Part shown: positions 50,730-64,000 of the stretch, piece by piece | Numbering within the stretch: the stretch's first letter is position 1 | Layout: each line of letters opens with the position of its first letter | DNA from: Strigops habroptila | Taxonomy: Eukaryota > Chordata > Aves > Psittaciformes > Psittacidae | NCBI RefSeq assembly: GCF_004027225.2 | Contig: NC_046360.1 | Coordinates: forward strand, 3,026,001 to 3,090,000 | DNA length: 64,000 bases | Direction of reading: 5' to 3' | Notes under the pieces: model-generated | Databases searched by the model: none | What the model saw: the letters and a program-made list of their open reading frames with translations, nothing else | What the model was told of the DNA's origin: nothing | Program-made: the position numbers and the translations under genes

Positions 50730-53700
50730 CCACATAACCAATAGAAGAGCTTGTTTGATGGTATATGGCAATTTCAATACCCGAAAACTGAAGTGTGTCA
50801 CTTCACTGTCACTAATATCTGTCTGTGAGTTTGGAGGAAATCCTCCACAAAAAGCACAGAAAGTAACTTCAGCTTATATCATATCACAGAATGTCACAAG
50901 GCTTGTAAAAGTGGTAGTCATGTGCCATTAGTCCCAAACAATGGCTGAAAATGAAGTAATCTCCATGCGTAAGAAAAGCTTTTCAATCTTACATTGTTGC
51001 TACTCTCCTACATGGAGTGCATCTGGATGTCTTCCTTTCAATCTTGAGGAGTCAGAGAGAGTGTGACTTCTCAGTGTGGTTCAGTAAATATATGGAATGA
51101 CAGACACCCATTGCATGGTGGAACTGCTCATGGTACATATCCATTGTTTATACCACCTTGATTACAGTCTCCGATAGGGTCAAGAGATGAAAAAAAAGAA
51201 ACAAAAAGATTTTTAAAACAAGTAATTCAGATGGTTCACTTTAACCAGAGTCTTACTACAAAGCCTGAGTAAATAGGTAAGAAAAGAAACTGGTATTACT
51301 GAGCTACCTTCTGGTTGTCATTGCTGCTCTCAGACAAATACAAATATCAATGCCTACAGACTAGTGCAAACATATGACAAGTGTAGCTGTTTGTATGCTT
51401 TTCTTGGACATTCTTTCCTTCATCCATCCTACCACAGCCAGGATCATGCAAAGCACTGTGGATAAGTACAATCCACTCTGTTTTGCTTTCAGTTTACAAG
51501 ACTTTGATTCTGTCCCCATAAATATCTATGAAGCAGAAAAGGAATTTGAATTTATAGTGCCCCCAGAGAGGGATACAATGGTACTATTAATCTACAGTAA
51601 TTATTGCCCTACCTTGTAGGTAGTTTCTAGGACTTGTCATTAGCCTAAGTACCAGGCTAGCTCACTTCAACCTGACTAATGCACAACATGTTGAAGAGAG
51701 TAACTCTAGGTAAACTCTAAATGCCATGTTTGCATTTCTGTTTCTAACATACTCAAGAATCACAGAAAGAAACCATCAACTCAAGTTTTAACACTGTAAG
51801 AAATGAGGCTGTGTTGTGTGTTTATGTGTCCAAATTGGTACCGTTCTCCTGACTGACAGCTTCAAAACTCAAACAACTTCCTTGCTCAGGAAGCGCTGGC
51901 CCGTGTCCTAGGGCAAAGTAATTCAACTTTCACTGCACGATTAAGCTCTACTACTAAGTACCATACAGTATGATCACAGCTATGACATCCCAGTTAGCCA
52001 TCAATTAATATACAGATACAAATTACAGATATAAAATGTAGGGCAATTTTATAACACCTTACAAAGCACAAACTCTGCCACTTTATAAATATTGTGGTTG
52101 ACCACACAGCCCCTACAAGCCCGGTAGCATCCCTATCCCTTCCACAGAGAGCAAAATTGAGAACCAGAAGCACACAAGGGATATTTACACAGGAAAAAAG
52201 CCAGCTAGCTGCCAAATTAATCAGAATAAGACCTTAATTAGATGGAAAATTCAGGTCAGGATGAGATAAGAATTCAAATCTCATGGGCACCGACCAGTGT
52301 TTTATTTCTAAAGTTGTTGTGCATTTTTAAGATAGCAGTCAAGCTGATTTCCCTTTAAGAAATGATTGGGCCATCAAATAAGGATAAATTGTTTTTCAGA
52401 TATGCATGATGGATCTTGGTTCTGATATAATGTTGCTCTCTCTCATACTTCTAGATCTCCTATTGACGTCAGCGTGGGATAGACAGAAAGATTTTTCCAA
52501 ACAGGGAAATGCAGATTATTGTGGCAAATACTCTGCTGGAGTCTTTGGTGACAAACCAAGTGATTATCAATAGGGTAGAGAAATAAAAGAAGAAATCTGC
52601 AAATCCAGACTGTGATCTCCTATAGTTGCTGTCACCGAGATCAGAATCTGTCTCACTGTCTCTTTTACACTCCCAAGGCAGCAAGCAGCTGCTGTGTGCA
52701 GGAACAGTGATCCAGTTCTAGAAATCTCCCAGCAGCAACACTTACCCTTTGTATTCACAGTCTCCTGGTCTCAATGGAAGTCAAGTCAAATTCTACCTGC
52801 TGCTGATACAGGAACACACATTGGCTTGGAATAAAAATTATTCAGAATAAGCTCAGATTATCTTAATTATCAAAATCCAAACTAATATTTTATCTCTGAT
52901 TTTTCTACTGGGTTTGTGTAACTTCTGCAACTCAGTATTTTTTGCATTTTGCTGTTTAAGCTATAAGCTTCTTACAGGGGGAAAGGGGAAAAAAAACCCT
53001 CTTGACATAATACCATGAAATCAAAGAGCAAGCTGACTGGAAAAAACAGTTACTATATTTAAACTGCATTATCCTATGACAGAACTGCAGGTTTAAAACC
53101 TTTCCACTTTGATACAGCACATTTGCAGTATTTTAACATGTCTTAGTAGATTTCAAGTGGCTGAAACATTTTAATAACCGTAATCTAAGAGGAATAAAAT
53201 AGTACTGTAGGAGGAAGAAACAATTCCCCTATTTGTCACTCACGAAGACCCGGATTTGAAATCAGCTGGGATAGTAAGAGCAATGAGTTTGGTGGGCTCA
53301 GCCTAAGCCCCATTAGGCAATTAGCCAGTCTGCAAAAATCATGACATAATTTGGCACAATTAAGCAGAATAGTATAATTTTGTCTATGTGCACTGAAAGA
53401 GATGCAGGCCTGAAACAGGAAGGCTATTGCAGGTTCATGTGTATTGGCTCCACAAACCAGCATTTTGTGTAGTGCCCTTCTGTGTTGAGTTTAGCTCCAG
53501 TGAAAATTATTAATCTTCTTTGCAAATTAAGCTACAAAACAGATGTTTTTGTGTACAGCAAGAGACAATTCGTATTATGACCAGTAACTCTACTGTGAAT
53601 CTGCTTTGCAGCAACAGGGATGACTTAATGTTATTGCAATTTGAAGGAAAGCATCCTGCAGTCCTCTCTCAGGCCAAATTCCCATTTACTTCAATTAGTA

Positions 53701-56700
53701 AGCGTTACAGGAACTGTTTTAATGCTGCTGCCCAATGTGTTGGCTGCTGCTTCTAATATATTACAGCGAAGAAAAAGATAATAGGCCAAATGTATGAATG
53801 GTGTACTTCCATTATGTGAATGGAATTTTATCAAGGCCAAAGCTGGCCCATTTTGTCACGCTTCTTTCCAAGGTGCCACTCTAAGGGGTTCCACTCTAAA
53901 AACAAACTGCAACTTCACTTCATAGCAAAATAAATTGGTTTCCTCCTTCTTTAAAGATGGAGAATGTAAAGCTATCTGAACCTGCTGGAAGTGTTAGTCC
54001 CCTGGAAGCTTTCATGGGCTCGCATTGCTTAAGGCAGAGCTGAGGTGCCATCATTGTGATTTGGGACAAGATAACCACCTTCTTTAAGAGATAAGACAAA
54101 TCTCACAGGAAACTTTATGAATCGTTGCATACCAATGGGAAATAACACTGATTTCAATTCACAATTCTAATTTTGTGTGATATCAAGTGATGCCCAAATT
54201 AGCAGGTACTGCTTCTGCTGCAGTATCTACATGGGTGTTTGTTCACTCTCCACTACACTGTCCAGACCATGCGTCATATCTGCAAACGTCTTTCAAACAT
54301 GCAGTTGCCAGATCTTTAATGATTTGGAGGATATCACCTGCAAAGAAATCCTCACACTGCTCAGCTAGCTGCAGTCTTGCACATATGTGGAAAGACAGGG
54401 AAGCAATTGTGGAGGAAAATACAGAGTTTATTCTGCTCTGGAAAAAGAAAGACCTGTAGAATAATCCTTAATTCAGTCATTCTTCTCTCAAAATTCACTG
54501 AGCCATAATAGAACACAGGACAGAAATAAACACAGGCAGAGGACTATGCTTTTGGGTTCTTTTCAGATTTTAGGTAGGGTCTATGTTCAAAAGATGGAAA
54601 AAAAGGGGAAGAACCCAGTCCTCTATTCTTAATGCACGAGAGAGAAAACAGTGGAAGTGGAGTTGTCAAGCTGTAGGTGAACTAGTGAGTGCCAGAGAAT
54701 GCCAAGAGTTCCCCAGGATTCGCTAGAATGCAAACTCTGTTCACTTTCCCAGCAGCATTTCCGCCTGTTAACAAGTTAGACTGAAAGGACACCATATCTC
54801 CTTCATTACACACTCTGCCAAGCTCTAATTGCACATGCCATGGTTCTGGTATGCTTAAAATAATTTTCCATAAGCCTTTTTGGAAAGAGGCACAAAAAGG
54901 AAACCAAGAATGACATACAAAGTATATCAGAGGGAGAAAGAATATATAATATAACCCAGGTTTCTTTCCAATATGAGCTTGTTTTGAAAATTGCTACTGA
55001 TGCTTAATTGTATCGCTCTTTTACAGCATTTAAAAGTAATGCTTTAAAATAGTAAGAAAAGGAAAGGCAGGACTTTCAAGTCCTTTACAGGTGCTCTTAT
55101 ATATGAAGGCTACTAAAATATGTTTCTGTCTAAAAACATTGCTGTGATAAATGTATTTTGACAAAAACAACTTCCATATATTGCAGGCTCTGTTAATGTG
55201 GTGGAGGAGAAGAAACTGCTCATACAGACATACTGTGCTGTCGGTGAAATATGTTAATTCAAGTAGCTGGCATTATTCTGTATATAATGATTGTGGAAAT
55301 TATGTATTTTTTAAATGTTGCATATACACATAATATGGGGACTGGCACTGAGTCTATCACGCAGAGGTGTCTGAAGACAGAGGTGTACATGTACATATTT
55401 GTGTGTTAGAGGACACTGAAGGTAGGTGTGGGTTATGTGGGCCCGTGACAGGCGTCGATCAGCAGTTTTGTTGGCATCAAGTGCGTATTTTCAAAGACAT
55501 ACTGTTTTGTAAGAATATTAATTTCAGATGCCTGTGCACCTTGTGACTTCAGTTCTGTTTTGGGATGATGGCATCATGTGTTCATAGAATATCAAGAAAA
55601 GTGTTAAAACTGGTTAAGAAACATACAGTAAACTATATACAACTGTCATGTTGATCTCTGTAACAGTTAGGGTATGTCTATGTATGTGCAGTGTGAGGTA
55701 GTGGTAGGAGAAGCAACTGTATTCAAGCCACATGTGGCCACACTAATTAATCCTGCTGATATGCAAGAGAAGATTAATACGGGCAATGCATGGAATAAGT
55801 AATTCCCGTTCCTGTACTAGATCATCAGACCTAGCTCATGGATTTCATTCAGAACTGCCCTGTGAAGTGTAGGCAGGCTGTGAAGTTATCCTTATCTGAA
55901 CAATGGCTAGTTACAGAGAAGTCTCTTTTAGGGCACTTGTACTTTTGCTAGAAAGGATATAGGTGCCACATATACCCTAGAAAACTGTGATTTTATATGG
56001 ACTGTCCCCTCTCCTTACTCCTTTTGCTAATAGGTAAGACTAAGACATTTTTCTTCCAGATCAGACATTCAGTTTCTTATAGCATGGTACTGTGGGTGGT
56101 TTGTAACAGTGATGGATATGCAGATTGTATGTAGGATCTGCATTTATGTAAGCCAGCACGCATGTAGAGATCAGCTTTTATATTTGCACGCAAATATACA
56201 AGACCATCACTTGGCACCAAGAGTTTTTAAGGGAAGGAATTTACTTTGTGTTCTGAATTGCTTGCTACATGTTGCGTATGTATTGCAGGTGTCATTACTG
56301 TCTGTTGGCGCTGACCTCCCTCAGTTTGTATTGCTTTCATTGAAGTTTCTGTGAATTATTCGGTGGGGTGGCTAAATCAAGTCAGTTTTCTGTGTTCTAT
56401 ATTGGTTTGTGAGTCTGTGTCAGTTATCGAGATACTGTGCTGAGGAAAGCTGGTATCTCACACCACACACGCTGCTGAAATCACACTATGCAGTTTATAC
56501 CTCCTTCTGTTATCGCTGTGCAAGCCAGGGCTGAGTGTGCGTGTCACTGTTATGCTGGCGGGGCAGCGTGTGACGGGAATCGGGGAAGTTGTGCAAAGGG
56601 CATTGCTCAGCATCAGCACAGGCCTCGTCAGAGCTGGGGCAGGACCTCTGCGGAACGACCTCCTCGGTGCTAGCGTGGAAGCACGAAGCCCTCACTTCCC

Positions 56701-56723
56701 TCCCTCACCTCTGGCACACTCAT

Positions 56724-57023
56724 GGCTGGATGAGGCTTCTGTCACGACAGAGGTGGGGGCAGCCCCACGCTCACCCTTTGGCTGGATGAGGTTCCTGTCA
56801 CAACAGAGGCGGGGGCAGCCCTTCACTCACCCTTTGGCTGGATGAGGCTCCTGTCACGACAGAGGTGGGGACAGCCCCACACTCACCCTTTGGCTGGATG
56901 AGGCTCCTGTCACGACAGAGGTGGGGGCAGCCCCACACTCACCCTTTGGCTGGATGAGGCTCCTGTCACGACAGAAATGAGGGCAGTCCCCTCAGTAAGG
57001 CTGACGTTCCTGTCACGACACGC
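56724..57023. repeat. 56-bp minisatellite, five copies plus a partial
   Basis: Units start GGCTGGATGAGG at 56724, 56780, 56836, 56892 and 56948. The first four are exactly 56 bp. The fifth decays after about 35 bp, and a sixth partial unit (from 56999) keeps only the CCTGTCACGACA part. Units three and four differ at one base; unit two is the most diverged internal copy. The array sits against the 5' edge of the ATP2A2 CpG island, about 1.2-1.5 kb upstream of the start codon. Confidence 0.96.
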
Positions 57024-57369
57024 TCCGTGCCAAACCCCTGCGCCGATTCGCCTATCGCGACAGCGCGCATCGCGGGCGGCGGAGGCCGGGCAGCTCCCCT
57101 CAGCTCCCCCTCCGCGGCGCGGGTTGAGGCCGGGACAGAGGGCGGCCGCGGCGGTTCACGCCGGGGCAGAGGGGCGGGAAAAGGGCCACCCCACCTGTGG
57201 GCCTCTCCCACTGCGGAGCGAAAGCGCTTCCGCTGCCGCCGCATGAGGTCTGCAGCACCCGCCTCCGCCTCCCTCCTCCTCCGAGCCGAGGGCGGGCGGG
57301 CGGCCGCGCTGCGCAGGGCCGCGCCAGGAGCCGCTGCCACCGCCTCAGCGCCGCGGGGAGGGGCCGCGC

Positions 57370-57480
57370 CTTCTCCCCGCCCCGCGCCGCTCGCCCCGCC
57401 AATGAGCGGCGTCCACATGCCGCGGCGGCGAGAGGGGCCCGGGCGGCCCAGCTCCTCTGAGTTACATTAGAGCAGCCGCC
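57370..57480 (+). promoter_or_regulatory. ATP2A2: Likely ATP2A2 core promoter (CCAAT box, GC boxes)
   Basis: A forward CCAAT is at 57399-57403, preceded by Sp1-type CCCCGCCCC (57375-57383) and CGCCCCGCC (57392-57400). There is no canonical TATA box downstream, so dispersed start sites around 57450-57520 are plausible. SERCA2 promoters are known to use Sp1 and CCAAT elements. The placement is inference from motifs. Confidence 0.5.
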
Positions 57481-57945
57481 GCCGGTGCGCGACCGGAGCG
57501 AGCGGGAGCCAGCGGCGGGGCCGGACAAGGAGGGGGGCTGAGCGTAGCCCGAGCCTGTGACGGCGACAGCGGCCTGGGCCGTCTGAGGGGGAGGATCGGG
57601 CTGCTTGAGGGGAGGGGGCGATTCCGACCCTTCCCGGTGGAGGCGAGAGGCGGGCAGCGGGGTACCTACGCCTTTTTCTTCCCACCCCGCCTCCGGAGGC
57701 GAGCGCGGTGAGGCGGGCCGTTATCGCCCTCCGCGGGGGCGGCTCGGAGCCCGGGGGAGGCGAACGGAGAGGCCGCTCGGCCACCTGGACGCGGCCCATC
57801 CCCGCGCAGGCACCCGCCGCACGCCCGCGCCCCTGAGGCGACAGCGGCTCCGGGGGCCCGCGATCTCATCAGCTGCCCGCCCGGGGCCGGAGGGTGCCTG
57901 AAGCCCCGCTCATCCCCACGGGAGAGGCCGCTCGGTTCCCTCGGA

Positions 57946-57974
57946 GGGTGTGTGGGGTGGGAGGGGGGCGGGGG
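57946..57974 (+). promoter_or_regulatory. G-quadruplex candidate in ATP2A2 leader
   Basis: Five runs of three or more Gs (57946-48, 57954-57, 57959-61, 57963-68, 57970-74) with loops of 5, 1, 1 and 1 nt, on the sense strand. They are followed at once by fourteen Ts. Confidence 0.6.
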
Positions 57975-58126
57975 CTTTTTTTTTTTTTTCTGGCTCCTTT
58001 TCCCCCCTCCCTTCTTTTTTTTCTTTTCTGCTTTTTTAAGTATTTTTTCACCTCTTTTTTTGGCCTCAGGAATAGTGAGGCGCTGAGTTGGGCTCGGGGG
58101 CTCCTCTCAGTCGCGGGAGGGGGTCT

Positions 58127-59465
<1,339 letters not shown>

Positions 59466-59483
59466 AGTTACCGGCAGAGGAAG
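59466..59483 (+). CDS. ATP2A2: ATP2A2 exon 2, 18-bp microexon (residues 40-46)
   Basis: Between a CCTGACAG acceptor and a GTAAGT donor, 18 bp complete Glu40, add LPAEE and give the first base of Gly46, joining exons 1 and 3 in frame as GSN-ELPAEEG-KTLLEL. This matches the SERCA sequence exactly. The exon is followed by an intron of only 90 bp. Confidence 0.95.
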
Positions 59484-59551
59484 GTAAGTGTGTTCATGAA
59501 ATCTGCTAATTCTTGTTGATAATTCATCATTTTTTAAATGTACATAACTAA

Positions 59552-64000
<4,449 letters not shown>

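Larger units (their letters stand above)
42021..56723. other. Intergenic DNA, block 3 (upstream of ATP2A2)
   Basis: No gene recognised. Contains MIR-like fragments at about 44600, 48795 and 49430, an ATT/GTT microsatellite at the end of the last, and a 15-bp perfect inverted repeat at 50693-50729. CpG dinucleotides are scarce until about 56.5 kb, where GC content rises toward the ATP2A2 island. Confidence 0.65.

Noticed and set aside
52040..52260. Possible antisense MIR in the intergenic region
   Set aside because: Scattered short similarities without the ordered landmarks seen in the accepted copies.
53660..53720. Fragment resembling the CCAAATTCCCATTTACTTCA type repeat
   Set aside because: Only one end is recognisable over about 30 bp; cannot be separated from chance.
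57027..57528. Long overlapping frames on both strands in the ATP2A2 CpG island
   Set aside because: Stop codons are rare in GC-rich DNA; the products are low-complexity Arg/Ala/Pro/Gly strings in several frames at once.

Overview
The window looks like vertebrate nuclear DNA, most likely from a bird. It is AT-rich, has long introns with GT-AG splice sites, and carries CR1-type LINE 3' ends (two clear copies, one in each orientation) and several degraded MIR/CORE-like SINEs. CR1 points to a sauropsid. The short introns and sparse repeats favour a bird over a turtle or crocodilian, but the species cannot be fixed from the sequence alone.

Layout. (1) Positions 1 to about 25.1 kb hold the 3' half of IFT81 on the + strand, a core intraflagellar transport (IFT-B) coiled-coil protein. 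Ten coding exons from 2265 to the stop codon at 23776-23778 encode 361 residues, matching the C-terminal 361 residues of the roughly 676-residue vertebrate protein with no exon missing and all joins in frame. The CH-domain N-terminus lies upstream of the window. (2) About 25.1-56.7 kb is an intergenic stretch of over 30 kb in which I find no convincing gene, only old repeat fragments, short duplications, palindromes and a small CpG cluster. (3) 56.72-57.02 kb is a 56-bp minisatellite. (4) 57.0-58.6 kb is a strong CpG island carrying the promoter, leader and first exon of ATP2A2 (SERCA2, the sarco/endoplasmic reticulum Ca2+ pump), + strand. Exons 1, 2 (an 18-bp microexon) and 3 encode residues 1-73. 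The rest of the window is the start of the long intron 3.

The IFT81-ATP2A2 order and orientation match the human chromosome 12 arrangement as I recall it, so this is a conserved syntenic block. The two genes are functionally unrelated (cilium assembly versus Ca2+ uptake).

I see no CRISPR array, operon, tRNA, rRNA, viral insertion or other obviously novel system. The most interesting observations are local: the minisatellite next to the SERCA2 promoter, a G-quadruplex candidate and a single upstream ORF in the SERCA2 leader, a possible 5'UTR intron, and two inverted CR1 copies flanking a 46-bp IFT81 exon.
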